A DNA stretch of 64,000 nt. Source: Thermogutta terrifontis (GTDB lineage Bacteria > Planctomycetota > Planctomycetia > Pirellulales > Thermoguttaceae). The stretch lies in the NCBI RefSeq assembly GCF_002277955.1, contig NZ_CP018477.1, forward strand, positions 3,555,206-3,619,205. Reading direction: 5' to 3'. Shown piece by piece: positions 8,496-18,111 of the stretch; the first letter of the stretch is position 1, and each line of letters opens with the position of its first letter. Made by a program: the position numbers and the translations under genes. A model generated the notes under the pieces. It was given only the letters and a program-made list of their open reading frames with translations. It made no database searches and was not told the DNA's origin.

Positions 8496-9171
8496 TTCAG
8501 TCCTCCGAACCTAACTTTCCGTCGCGGGTTATAACGTGCAAACTTGATGCAGTATGGATTTCACCAGTAGGGGAATTTCTCTGACCAAATTCCTGTAAGA
8601 TGTCTTGAATTTCAGGTTGGCGGGGCGAGTCTAGCAAAATCGGCTGGACGGGGAAAGATGTGTTTTTCGATGAAAGGAAACCGTGGAACCACAAACCTCA
8701 ACACAGTGCGAAAAAGTCATGCGCACTTCGGACGAGCCAAAACCGAGCGAGCCGCGACTGCAGCGGGGGCGGCATCGCTGCCCCGTCCGTATCGCGACCG
8801 CGCAACTTAGACAACGCTGGTAATTTGAGTGGAGGCACAAAGAGATCCACCGACAAGAGGCAACCCCATTTCCGCCTGATATAAACGACAACTCTGCCTC
8901 GGAAATGTCTTTTTCGGACAACGGCTGGGTACTCAACTCTGACCCGGGTTCTTAACGATCCCCGCCTTTTTTGGTAACGTAATGGATTACTGGCGAAGGG
9001 CCGCCGGCGTTGTTGGTGGCGGGAGGGGGTTTTGTACTCCGGGTAAGCCCGCGAGGTGGTCCGTTCTGAAAACGTGGATTTTGATCTGGGGATATGCTCC
9101 GAGTCGTCCGCCGAAGCGCGGACATAAGCTGTCCGAAATTTTGCAACCTTTCAGGAAGGAGGAGTGCGACA
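8496..9171. other. Gap without a gene, upstream of the PGK homologue
   Basis: No credible coding frame is seen in 676 bases. A short perfect hairpin (GTCCGC at 9106-9111 pairing with GCGGAC at 9118-9123) lies 50 bases before the next start codon and could be a 5'-UTR structure. An imperfect GC-rich palindrome (GGGGGCGGC ... GCTGCCCC) lies around 8765-8790. Confidence 0.5.
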
Positions 9172-10566
9172 ATGGTAGTGACCAAGGAAAAAATGGAAGC
9201 CTGGCTGCGGCGAATCCTGGGAGTAGACAAAGTTAAGTTGGGGCTTCTCGATTACATCGCTCGAATTCCTCGGGTAAAAGATCTCACTGATGTTGCCTCA
9301 GGGACTCCGGTGCTTGTTCGCGGCGACCTGGATTGCAAGCCCGGAGCCAAAGTGGGCGAAGGTGATATCCGCCTTCGCTCCATGAAGGAAACGCTCGAGA
9401 TCGGGCGAAGCCGGGGCTGGATTCAGGTGATTTTTGGTCATATTGGCCGCGATCCGCAGTTGAGCCTGGACAAAGTTTGCAAGCGGTTGGGAGAAATCCT
9501 CGGCTGTGAGATCAAGTTTATTTCCGATTGGTTCGATCCTGCCAACCTCACAATTCGTCCTGAACTCGTGGAAGCCATCAAGGCGGCCAAGCCCGGCGAC
9601 TTCATCCTGCTGGAAAACACGCGGAAATACGACATCGAACGCGTGCTGTGGAAAGCCAAGCCTGCGGACATCCCCAATCTGGCCGAAAAACTTGCCAAAG
9701 TTGCCAACGAATTTGCTGAGAAAGTCGCACGGGTGTACGTCCACGAGGCCTTTTCAGCCGGTAGTCTGGATACCTCGTCGGTCGTTGTTCCAGCGGCTAT
9801 GGACAAAGTCGCCCTGGGCGAATACGCCTATGGCGAGTTCTCGGGTCCTCTGGCGGATTGCCTCAACGCTCAGCTCGTCATCTCCAGCGGGTTGAAGATC
9901 GATAAGCTCGATGACCTCCAGGCAATGATTGATCGCGGCAAGATCCGCTGGGTCTTCACCGCGGGCTCGCTGGCGATGGGACTCATCAAGGCGGCTTACC
10001 AGTTGGAGGGCAAAGATTTCTGCATCGGAGTGCAGGAAGATCCTGCTCACAAGGATCAGCCCTATTACATTCCGCCAGAGCGGGTCGAACAGGCCAAGAA
10101 GATGATTGCGGAAGGACGGCAGAAAGGCATTCAGTTCGTCATGCCGGTGGACTTTGTCCTCCAGGATGGTCGGGTGGCCTCGACCCTCGGTCCGCAGGAC
10201 CAGCAGTTCGACGTGGGGCCTGCCACATTGGACCTCTTTGAGAAGAAAATCGGCGAGTTCCTGGAATGGGCCAAGACGCTCAACGAGCCAGCCATCGCTT
10301 TCCACAACGGTGTGTTCGGCAAGTTCGAGGATCCCCGTTTTGAGGCCGGTACCAAGCGCTTCATGGCCCAGTTGAAACGCATGAAGGATGCCGGTGTGCG
10401 TGTGTACGTGGGTGGCGGCGAAGGCGGGAAGGCCCTGGAGCTCTACGGCCAGCCCGATTGGGTGACGCACAATTTCACCGCTGGGGGAACAGTGCTCAAT
10501 GCTCTGGGAAGCGAGCCTGTTCCGTTCCTCGTTGCTTTGGAAATGGCGGCTACCAAGTCGTTTTAA
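9172..10566 (+). CDS. Divergent phosphoglycerate kinase family protein
   Basis: 464 residues from ATG 9172, with a strong AGGAAGGAGGAG site upstream. The two-domain PGK fold is recognisable from aligned motifs: FGHIGRD for the usual SHLGRP, LLENTRKY for LLENLRF, MPVDFVL for LPVDVVV, FHNGVFGKFEDPRF for WNGPMGVFE, YVGGGEGG for the GGGDS loop, and THNFTAGGTVLNAL for the C-terminal S/T-GGG hinge. PGK transfers phosphate between 1,3-bisphosphoglycerate and ADP in glycolysis. Unusual features: DLDCKPG replaces the substrate-binding DFNVP, EAFSAGSLDTS replaces DAFGTAHRAH so the conserved HRAH Arg is absent, and SSGLKIDKL replaces the GGAKVxDK nucleotide loop. It may be a functional planctomycete PGK variant or a paralogue with another substrate. 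It is monocistronic, with its own terminator. Confidence 0.75.
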   Translation: MVVTKEKMEAWLRRILGVDKVKLGLLDYIARIPRVKDLTDVASGTPVLVRGDLDCKPGAKVGEGDIRLRSMKETLEIGRSRGWIQVIFGHIGRDPQLSLDKVCKRLGEILGCEIKFISDWFDPANLTIRPELVEAIKAAKPGDFILLENTRKYDIERVLWKAKPADIPNLAEKLAKVANEFAEKVARVYVHEAFSAGSLDTSSVVVPAAMDKVALGEYAYGEFSGPLADCLNAQLVISSGLKIDKLDDLQAMIDRGKIRWVFTAGSLAMGLIKAAYQLEGKDFCIGVQEDPAHKDQPYYIPPERVEQAKKMIAEGRQKGIQFVMPVDFVLQDGRVASTLGPQDQQFDVGPATLDLFEKKIGEFLEWAKTLNEPAIAFHNGVFGKFEDPRFEAGTKRFMAQLKRMKDAGVRVYVGGGEGGKALELYGQPDWVTHNFTAGGTVLNALGSEPVPFLVALEMAATKSF

Positions 10567-10650
10567 TGGCCACTGTGCCAACCATCGGTAGTCGTTGCTG
10601 CGGCTAGCGGCGAATTCTCCTCGCGGAACGGCCCAGATCAGGCCATTTGC

Positions 10651-10679
10651 CCCCGTCCTCAGCGACGGGGTTTCTTTTT
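10651..10679 (+). terminator. Rho-independent terminator of the PGK homologue
   Basis: CCCCGTC (10651-10657) and GACGGGG (10664-10670) form a 7-bp stem with loop CTCAGC, followed by TTTCTTTTT. It lies 85 bases after the stop codon at 10566. Confidence 0.85.
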
Positions 10680-11078
10680 GTACTGATTGACCATCCTGGG
10701 GATGCGGGCGAAATGAAATAGGGATGAGTGCACTTTCGATCGGAGATTTGTGAGGGAAATTTTGATGCGCTGTCACGGGACGAAGCGAGGGGCAACGGGA
10801 TCTCAGGGAACTCAACCCGGGTGAAGTGCGTCGGAAACGGTAGGATGCGAGCTCCGGGTATACACTGGGCATTGACGAGCGATTATCAGCGTGATTGAGC
10901 TGAGCAGCTTGCGTCAGCCGAGCCGGAGTGGAATAATGCGCACCAGGCGAAACGTGGGACCTGGTGTTGGCGATAGAGCGTGCATCCTGGTCGTTGAAAT
11001 GCCATGATACTCACGCTGTGGGTGTCATGATTGCCTTGTCGTATAACTTCTGACGCTGGGAAAAGGAAGGAAACCACC
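10680..11078. other. Gap without a gene
   Basis: About 400 bases between the PGK terminator and the alpha-2-macroglobulin gene. No coding frame or clear repeat was found; it presumably carries the promoter of the downstream gene. Confidence 0.45.
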
Positions 11079-14000
11079 ATGGGAACGTCCCAGAAGAGAT
11101 GGATCGTCTTTGGCTCGTTGGCACTGCTGGCCCTCGGCACATTTGCGACCACGTCCAGCCTGTGGTATCGCACTTTGTTGTTGGGCATATTGAACGGGGA
11201 AGAAGTCATGAGACGACACAACGAGGGTGGGCAGGCACGCAAATTGTTTAAAGAGGGGCAGTTCAAAGAGGCGCTCGAGCTCTTCCAGCAGTCTCTCGCG
11301 GATCCCCAGGCCGATCCTCGGGAGGTGCCTGAAGATCTCTCCCTGGCTTGGCAATGTCTGGCGCGGCTCAATCGGGTTCATGAGATCGACGGCCTGCTGG
11401 AAAAAGCTGTCACAGTCCACAGCCGTAACTGGCGTCTGCTTCAGCGGGCGGCCGAACTGTACATGGAGCTGCCCCACATTGGAGTGATCATCGACAACGT
11501 TTTCACACGCTCTGAAGATTGGCAACGGGGAAAGGTCGTCAACTGCTGGGAGCGGGACAGGGTTCGGGCACTTCAGCTCATGCGGCAGGCAATGCCGCTC
11601 GTTGCCGAGGAACCCAACCATTCCGAGGCTGCCCAGTTCTATCGCCGTTTTGCGGATCTCATTCTTTTCGGCCGTGGGTGGGGCGACTCCTGGCGGCTCC
11701 AGGCGTTGACGAATCTTGATGAACTCCCCGATTACGAGGAAGGGTGGGGGCACGACGGCACTCCCCGCAACGCGCCGGTCGATGAACAGGGCAACCCAAT
11801 CTTTTACTCTGTTCCCAAGACTTTTGAGGATGCCCAAAACGATGGCGAGCGGTGGCGGTGGTGCCTTGTCCAGGCCAAGGAGATGGATCCCCGCTTAACT
11901 GACGAGGTGGACTTCACATTCGCGGAGTTCCTCTGGACGCAATTCGGCGTTCAAACCCTGGCGGACTACGGCTGGTTTTTTGCCAGGGTCAGCGATGAGG
12001 AAACCCCTTCACAGGAGACGGGGACGTGGGCCCTTCACACTCTAAGTGAGGATGAGACAATTGCGCGCCTGGCTATCGGCATCAAGCGTTTCAAACTCCC
12101 CGACGAATTCAACTATATCAAGATTTGGCAACAAATCGCAGGCAGGGAAAAAAGCAACTATCAGGTTGAAGCCCTGCGGCGTCTGGCGCAGGAATTCGAA
12201 AATCGTCGGCAGTATCCCAAGGCAGCTGGATACTGGAAACAGGTCGTCCAACTCACTGGCGGGGATGAACGGCAGGCAGCCCAGCAGCGGTTGGAGCAAA
12301 TTGTGGGCAACTGGGGACGGTTCGAGCCTGTCGGAACACAGCCCGCCGGTAAAGGGGCCACAGTGGAGTATCGTTTTCGCAACGGCCATGAGGTGACTTT
12401 TACTGCTTACGAGATCAAAATCGACCAACTTCTGGGGGACGTCAAAAACTATCTCAAGGGTTTACCCAGGGACCTGAACTGGGAGAATCTCGACGTCGAG
12501 AATCTGGGTTATCGGCTGCTCGCAAAATCTCAGGAGAAGTATCTCGGCTCAGTCGTCGCCACCTGGACACTGCCTCTCAAACCCAGGCCGAACCATTTTG
12601 ACAGCCGCATCACCGTCACCACACCGCTGCAAAAAGCAGGTGTGTATCTTCTCAAGGCCCAGATGAAAGAGGGCAATGAGTGTTTTGTCGTGCTTTGGGT
12701 TGCGGATACTGCCATCGCGCAAAAACCGCTCGATAACGGAACATGGTTTTACGTGGCTGACGCTGTCAGCGGCGAACCGATTCCCAAGGCTAACGTTGAG
12801 TTTTTCGGATGGCGACAGGAGTGGCCCGGTGATGGGGCGAATCGCCCTCGATTGTTAATCAAGAATTTTGCCGAGTACACAGATGCACAAGGTCAGATTG
12901 TGCTCACTGCGGATCAACTTCCCGACAATTTCCAGTGGTTGATCATTGCCCGGACTCCTGAAGGGCGTCTGGCCTACCTCGGCTTTACGGGAATCTGGAC
13001 CGGGCGCTACTACGACGCTGAGTACCGCGCCATCAAAGTTTATCCGATCACCGATCGCCCCGTTTATCGTCCCGGGCACAAGGTCCACTACAAATTCTGG
13101 ATACGGCAGGCCCAGTATGATCAACCTGACACTTCGCCATTCGCAGGACAACAGGTGACATTGCGACTGTTTGATCCGAAGGGGCAAAAGCTGTGGGAAA
13201 AGCAGGCCAAATCCGACGATTATGCGGGTGTGGAAGGGGAGTGGGAGATCCCCGCAGACGCCACTTTGGGGGTCTACCGAATCCAGATCGTCGATGCCCG
13301 ACCGGTCAATCCGCGATTCGGAGGTGCAGCCACCTTCCGTGTGGAGGAATACAAGAAGCCGGAATTCGAAGTGACCGTCCAGGCCCCCGAGAAACCGGTT
13401 GCGCTGGGGGAAAAGATCGAAGCAACCATCCAGGCGAAGTATTACTTCGGGGTGCCCGTTACGCACGCCCGGGTGAAATACAAGATTGAGCGCACAGGGT
13501 ACACAGAGCGGTGGTATCCGCCACGACCGTTTGACTGGCTTTATGGACCGGGCTACTGGTGGTTTGCGTATGACTATGTGTGGTACCCGGGATGGCATGA
13601 ATGGGGCTGTCTCCGTCCGCGGCCGTTCTGGATTCCGTGGTCGCCTGAGCCTCCTGAATTAGTCGGCGAGCAGGAGGTGACCATCGGCGAAGACGGAACG
13701 GTGAAATTCACCATCGACACGGCTCCCGCCAAGGTGCTCCATCCGGACGAGGATCATCGCTATAAGATCACGGTGGAGGTCACCGACCAATCCCGCCGGA
13801 CAATCGTCGGGACGGGTGAGATTCTCGTCACGCGGAAACCGTTCAAAGTGTACCTGTGGGTTTCCCGGGGATATTACCGAACGGGCGACGTGATCGCTGT
13901 GCATTCGTCCGCCCGCACCCCAGATGGGCGTCCGGTGCAGGGTTCCGGCCGACTCACGCTTTACCGGATCACCTATCAAGACGGGAAGCCGGCGGAAACC

Positions 14001-17000
14001 GAAGTCCGTACCTGGGACCTTCCCACCGACGAGCAGGGGATGGCGACGCTCCAGATCAAAGCCGCCGAGCCAGGGCAGTACCGCCTTGCCCATAAAGTGA
14101 CCGACTCCGAAGGGCACACGATTGAAGGCGGCTATGTGTTCACAATCATCGGGGAATCCCTCCGCGCCAGCGAAGACTTCCGTTTCAACGATCTCGAGCT
14201 TATTCCGGATAAGCCGGAGTATCGACCGGGTGAAAAAGTTCAGCTCCAGATCAATGCTAATCGGCGGAACGCGGCGGTGCTGCTGTTCATCCGACCTGCC
14301 AACGGTGTCTATCTCAAGCCCCTCATGGTTCGACTTGATGGGAAGACCGCCGTCGTCCCCATTGAAGTTCTTCCTAAGGACATGCCCAACTTCTTTGTGG
14401 AAGCGGTGACGGTCTACGATGGGCGATTATTCACGGAAACACGCGAAATTATCGTCCCGCCGGAAAAACGGGTCCTGAACGTGGATCTAATTCCTTCCAA
14501 GACCGAGTATCTACCCGATGAGCAAGCCTCCGTGCGCATCAAACTGACCGACCTGGAAGGAAATCCCTTCGTCGGTTCTACGGTGGTTGCCATTTACGAC
14601 AAGTCTGTGGAATACATTTCTGGCGGGAGTAACGTGCCGGAGATCAAGGCATTCTTCTGGAAATGGCGTCGCTCGCATCATCCACAGACAATGCATAGCC
14701 TGGCCAAAGGATCGAGCAACCTGGTGCGGCCCAACACACCGGCCATGGAAGACCTCGGCATCTTTGGCGCGACGGTTGTTGAAGAGTTGGCCGAGACGGC
14801 AGCAATGGGCCGGGGTGGTGGATTCGGGAGGCCCGGCGTTGCCTATGCACTGCAGCGTCGCATGGCAGCACCCATGGCGGAACGGATGGAGGCAAGGGCA
14901 TTCGCCGCTCCCATGGCCCCTATGGCAAAGGCCGCCAACGGTATGGCCTTGGAACAGGCCGATCGGGCTGCCGCTACTGGCGCGCCGGAAGGCGGGGAAG
15001 CCCCCATGGTGGAACCCACCGTCCGCAAAGAGTTTGCGGATACGGCCCTCTGGGTCGGGGCGCTGACCACGAGAGAAGACGGTACCGCCGAAGTGACGCT
15101 CAAAATGCCGCAGAACCTCACCACCTGGCGCGTCAAAGTTTGGGCCATGGGACACGGCACCAGAGTGGGTGAAGCAGCTACCGAGATCATCACGCGGAAA
15201 AACCTCATCATCCGCCTTCAGGCCCCGCGCTTCTTCGTCCAAACTGACGAAGTCGTGCTGTCAGCCAACGTTCACAACTATCTCAAGTCTGAAAAAACTG
15301 CGCAAGTGAAGTTGGAGCTGGAAGGGAACACCCTCCAGCCCCTCGACGAACTCGTGCGCACAGTCAAGATCGCTCCCAATGATGAAGTCCGCGTGGATTG
15401 GCGGGTCCGCGTCACCCGGGAAGGCGAAGCCGTTATTCGGATGGCCGCGCTTACCGACGAAGAATCCGATGCCATGGAAATGCGGTTCCCCGTCTACGTC
15501 CATGGCATGGACAAAATGGTGGCCTACTCGGGATGGATTCGACCGGACCAGGATCGCCTCCAGTTCAAGATTACCATCCCCGCGGAGCGGCGTCCGGAAA
15601 GCACACGCCTCGAAGTTCGGTTCTCGCCCACGCTCGCCGGTGCCATGATCGACGCCCTGCCTTATCTTGTTGACTATCCCTACGGTTGCACGGAACAGAC
15701 ACTGAATCGGTTCCTTCCGGCCGTGATTACTCAAAAGGTGCTTATCGATTTGGGCGTCGATCTCGAGAAAGTCCGTCAGAAACGCGTGAATCTGAACGCC
15801 CAGGAATTGGGTGATCCAAAGCAAAGGGCGGAACAGTGGAAACGGTTTGAACGGAATCCGGTATTTGACAAGGCCGAGCTCGATCGCATCGTGAAAGAGG
15901 GCGTCCAGCGCCTCACGGAAATGCAGCTTTCCGACGGTGGCTGGGGTTGGTTTTCTGGATGGGGTGAAAGGGCTTCTCCCCATCTGACAGCCCTCGTCGT
16001 CCACGGTCTCCAGATTGCTCAGCAGAATGACGTGGCGATAGTCCCGGGCGTGATCGAGCGGGGCGTCGACTGGCTGAAGCGGTACCAGGCAGAGCAACTT
16101 CAATTACTGCGAAATGCGGATCAAAAACGCAAGGACGTTCCCTGGAAAAGCAAGGCCGATAATCTCGACGCCTTCGTGTATATGGTGCTTGTCGATGCCG
16201 GGCTACCAAATCCGGAGATGAAAAATTATCTCTATCGCGATCGGCTCGACCTCTCCGTCTATGCTCTCGCCATGTTCGGTTTGGCTCTGGAAAAAGAGCG
16301 AGATCACGAAAAGCTGGACATGGTTCTCCGTAACATCAGCCAGTACGTGGAAAAAGACGATGAGAATCAAACAGCCTGGCTGAACCTCAGTCGCTGGAGC
16401 TGGTGGTACTGGTACGGCAGCGATATCGAGGCCATGGCCTACTATCTCAAGCTGCTGGCACGCACCGATCCCAAAGGTGAATTAGCTCCCCGGCTGGTGA
16501 AATATCTCCTCAACAATCGCAAGCATGCTACCTACTGGAATTCCACTCGAGACACGGCCCTGGTGGTCGAGGCGTTTGCCGACTTCCTTCGGGCAAGTGG
16601 CGAAATGAAGCCCAACATGACGGTCGAGGTGTGGTTCGACGGAGAACTCCGCAAGGCAGTGGAAATCACTCCGGAAACACTCTTCGACTTTGACAACACA
16701 TTCATCCTGACCGGCGAAGATTTGAAGGAAGGTGAACACACCGTGGAACTCCGTCGCAAAGGCCAGGGGCCGCTTTATGCCAATGCCTATGTGAGTTACT
16801 TTACCCTGGAGGATTTCATCCCCGCGGCCGGATTGGAGATCAAGGTCACGCGGCGTTATTACCGCCTCAAGCCGGTAACGAAGACGGCGCAGGTCTCCGG
16901 ATCGCGGGGCCAGGTCATCGATCAACGGATAGCAAAGTACGAACGTGAACCACTCGAGAATCTCGCCGAACTGAAGAGCGGTGAGCTTGTGGAGATCGAG

Positions 17001-17330
17001 CTTATCCTCGAAACGAAGAACGACTACGAATACCTCGTGTTCGAGGACATGAAACCGGCAGGATTTGAGCCGGTGGAAGTCCGATCCGGCTATACACGGG
17101 ATGCGCCGGGGGCTTACGTCGAGTTCCGGGATAATCGTGTGGTGTTCTTCTGCCGAGCATTGGAGCGCGGCCGATACAGCCTGAGTTACCGTATGCGGGC
17201 GGAAATCCCGGGCAAGTTTTCTGCCCTTCCCACCCGGGGCTACGCGATGTACGCACCCGAACTCCGGGCGAATTCGGACGAAATCAAGCTCCGCGTGATC
17301 GACGTGCCCATCGTCCCGGCAGAAAAGTAA
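11079..17330 (+). CDS. Giant membrane-anchored alpha-2-macroglobulin family protein
   Basis: 2083 residues from ATG 11079, with AAAGGAAGG upstream. An N-terminal transmembrane anchor (residues 7-30) is followed by about 400 residues of TPR-like helices, a feature absent from E. coli YfhM-type proteins. Macroglobulin domains then begin: MG2 region GTWFYVADAVSGEPIPKA near residue 550, and VYRPGHKVHYKFWIR near 660. A Met/Ala/Gly-rich low-complexity stretch around residues 1243-1314 sits where bait regions lie. It is followed by the A2M segment ADTALWVGALTT ... LTTWRVKVWAMG. The thioester motif is intact as YGCTEQTLNRFLP (Cys1537, Glu1539, Gln1540), leading into the alpha/alpha thioester barrel (LSDGGWGWFSGWG). 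Bacterial A2Ms trap proteases that reach the periplasm. No penicillin-binding protein gene (pbpC) is adjacent, unlike in enterobacteria. The gene appears monocistronic. Confidence 0.88.
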   Translation: MGTSQKRWIVFGSLALLALGTFATTSSLWYRTLLLGILNGEEVMRRHNEGGQARKLFKEGQFKEALELFQQSLADPQADPREVPEDLSLAWQCLARLNRVHEIDGLLEKAVTVHSRNWRLLQRAAELYMELPHIGVIIDNVFTRSEDWQRGKVVNCWERDRVRALQLMRQAMPLVAEEPNHSEAAQFYRRFADLILFGRGWGDSWRLQALTNLDELPDYEEGWGHDGTPRNAPVDEQGNPIFYSVPKTFEDAQNDGERWRWCLVQAKEMDPRLTDEVDFTFAEFLWTQFGVQTLADYGWFFARVSDEETPSQETGTWALHTLSEDETIARLAIGIKRFKLPDEFNYIKIWQQIAGREKSNYQVEALRRLAQEFENRRQYPKAAGYWKQVVQLTGGDERQAAQQRLEQIVGNWGRFEPVGTQPAGKGATVEYRFRNGHEVTFTAYEIKIDQLLGDVKNYLKGLPRDLNWENLDVENLGYRLLAKSQEKYLGSVVATWTLPLKPRPNHFDSRITVTTPLQKAGVYLLKAQMKEGNECFVVLWVADTAIAQKPLDNGTWFYVADAVSGEPIPKANVEFFGWRQEWPGDGANRPRLLIKNFAEYTDAQGQIVLTADQLPDNFQWLIIARTPEGRLAYLGFTGIWTGRYYDAEYRAIKVYPITDRPVYRPGHKVHYKFWIRQAQYDQPDTSPFAGQQVTLRLFDPKGQKLWEKQAKSDDYAGVEGEWEIPADATLGVYRIQIVDARPVNPRFGGAATFRVEEYKKPEFEVTVQAPEKPVALGEKIEATIQAKYYFGVPVTHARVKYKIERTGYTERWYPPRPFDWLYGPGYWWFAYDYVWYPGWHEWGCLRPRPFWIPWSPEPPELVGEQEVTIGEDGTVKFTIDTAPAKVLHPDEDHRYKITVEVTDQSRRTIVGTGEILVTRKPFKVYLWVSRGYYRTGDVIAVHSSARTPDGRPVQGSGRLTLYRITYQDGKPAETEVRTWDLPTDEQGMATLQIKAAEPGQYRLAHKVTDSEGHTIEGGYVFTIIGESLRASEDFRFNDLELIPDKPEYRPGEKVQLQINANRRNAAVLLFIRPANGVYLKPLMVRLDGKTAVVPIEVLPKDMPNFFVEAVTVYDGRLFTETREIIVPPEKRVLNVDLIPSKTEYLPDEQASVRIKLTDLEGNPFVGSTVVAIYDKSVEYISGGSNVPEIKAFFWKWRRSHHPQTMHSLAKGSSNLVRPNTPAMEDLGIFGATVVEELAETAAMGRGGGFGRPGVAYALQRRMAAPMAERMEARAFAAPMAPMAKAANGMALEQADRAAATGAPEGGEAPMVEPTVRKEFADTALWVGALTTREDGTAEVTLKMPQNLTTWRVKVWAMGHGTRVGEAATEIITRKNLIIRLQAPRFFVQTDEVVLSANVHNYLKSEKTAQVKLELEGNTLQPLDELVRTVKIAPNDEVRVDWRVRVTREGEAVIRMAALTDEESDAMEMRFPVYVHGMDKMVAYSGWIRPDQDRLQFKITIPAERRPESTRLEVRFSPTLAGAMIDALPYLVDYPYGCTEQTLNRFLPAVITQKVLIDLGVDLEKVRQKRVNLNAQELGDPKQRAEQWKRFERNPVFDKAELDRIVKEGVQRLTEMQLSDGGWGWFSGWGERASPHLTALVVHGLQIAQQNDVAIVPGVIERGVDWLKRYQAEQLQLLRNADQKRKDVPWKSKADNLDAFVYMVLVDAGLPNPEMKNYLYRDRLDLSVYALAMFGLALEKERDHEKLDMVLRNISQYVEKDDENQTAWLNLSRWSWWYWYGSDIEAMAYYLKLLARTDPKGELAPRLVKYLLNNRKHATYWNSTRDTALVVEAFADFLRASGEMKPNMTVEVWFDGELRKAVEITPETLFDFDNTFILTGEDLKEGEHTVELRRKGQGPLYANAYVSYFTLEDFIPAAGLEIKVTRRYYRLKPVTKTAQVSGSRGQVIDQRIAKYEREPLENLAELKSGELVEIELILETKNDYEYLVFEDMKPAGFEPVEVRSGYTRDAPGAYVEFRDNRVVFFCRALERGRYSLSYRMRAEIPGKFSALPTRGYAMYAPELRANSDEIKLRVIDVPIVPAEK

Positions 17331-18111
17331 TCAACCCGTACCCTTGCTTCGCTCGCTGGTAGCCCTGAGTGGTCGAAGGCCGTCGTGATCGCGATCGCCG
17401 GCCCGGTGTACCGGCTCAGTCAGTCCGTGCGGGGAGCGCCCCGCGAGACGGGCTCAACGCTGAGAAGATTTCAGAGTGGTGGGTCTGGTGGATTAAAACC
17501 CCTGGATAATGGCTCGGGGAAATTCCTCCCTTGCAAGGTAGCAGAGCTGGACTCGGGACGCCTCGGAGCAGCAAACCTGAAACCTGCCGTAAACTTTTTC
17601 CGGTAAGGGCCAAGCCATCGGCTTGACGCGCATCTTCCCTCACGCGCGTTCCCGACCTGGGGCCATTGCCACAATCATCGCAAACGATCCATGAACCACC
17701 ATCACGGCCCCAATCTGCTAAAAACGCCGGGCCTTGACACTGTGGTCCTCATCCGCCTCTCAAACAGCTTCAGCAGGGCACTCCCCCATTCCGCCGCCTG
17801 ACGCCCAACGCGAGCCCGGCACCACCTCACCCAACCGGCGGACTACCGTGTTGGACACCAATGGCGATGCCCCGGCAAAAAGCCTCTGCTTTTCGGTCCA
17901 TCCTGCGCGGAACCCTCTTTTTTCAGACTCTGCTTATATCTGCTGATTTCCACGCAGTGTGGACAATGCCAAGGATTCAGCTTGTAACAGACAAATTTGA
18001 CAGCTAAAATCTGTCAATTAGTCCTAGCTATACTGGCGTTTTGGGCCGTGGGACGCTGGACTTTTCTTTTGATCGATGGTTTCAGAGTGGCACGCCTCAG
18101 GGGGTGCGACG
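17331..18111. other. Gap without a gene
   Basis: 780 bases with several short open frames on both strands, none with domain character or a ribosome-binding site. The one structured element is the palindrome at 17997-18017. No clear terminator for the long gene upstream was found. Confidence 0.5.
17997..18017. promoter_or_regulatory. Palindrome TTGACAG-N7-CTGTCAA, possible operator
   Basis: Perfect 7-bp arms separated by seven bases (CTAAAAT), 95 bases upstream of the start at 18112. Size and symmetry fit a dimeric repressor site. A TATACT lies at 18029-18034, just downstream, so a bound protein could cover a promoter. Confidence 0.4.

Noticed and set aside
8631-8936. Minus-strand open frame of about 100 residues in the gap before the PGK homologue
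   Set aside because: No ribosome-binding site, skewed composition, no recognisable motif.
17385-17643. Overlapping short frames on both strands after the macroglobulin gene
   Set aside because: Both strands are equally open, with no start signals or domain features.
17997-18034. TTGACA ... TATACT as a sigma-70 promoter
   Set aside because: The spacer would be 26 bases, far from the usual 16-18; the TTGACA is better explained as one arm of the palindrome.
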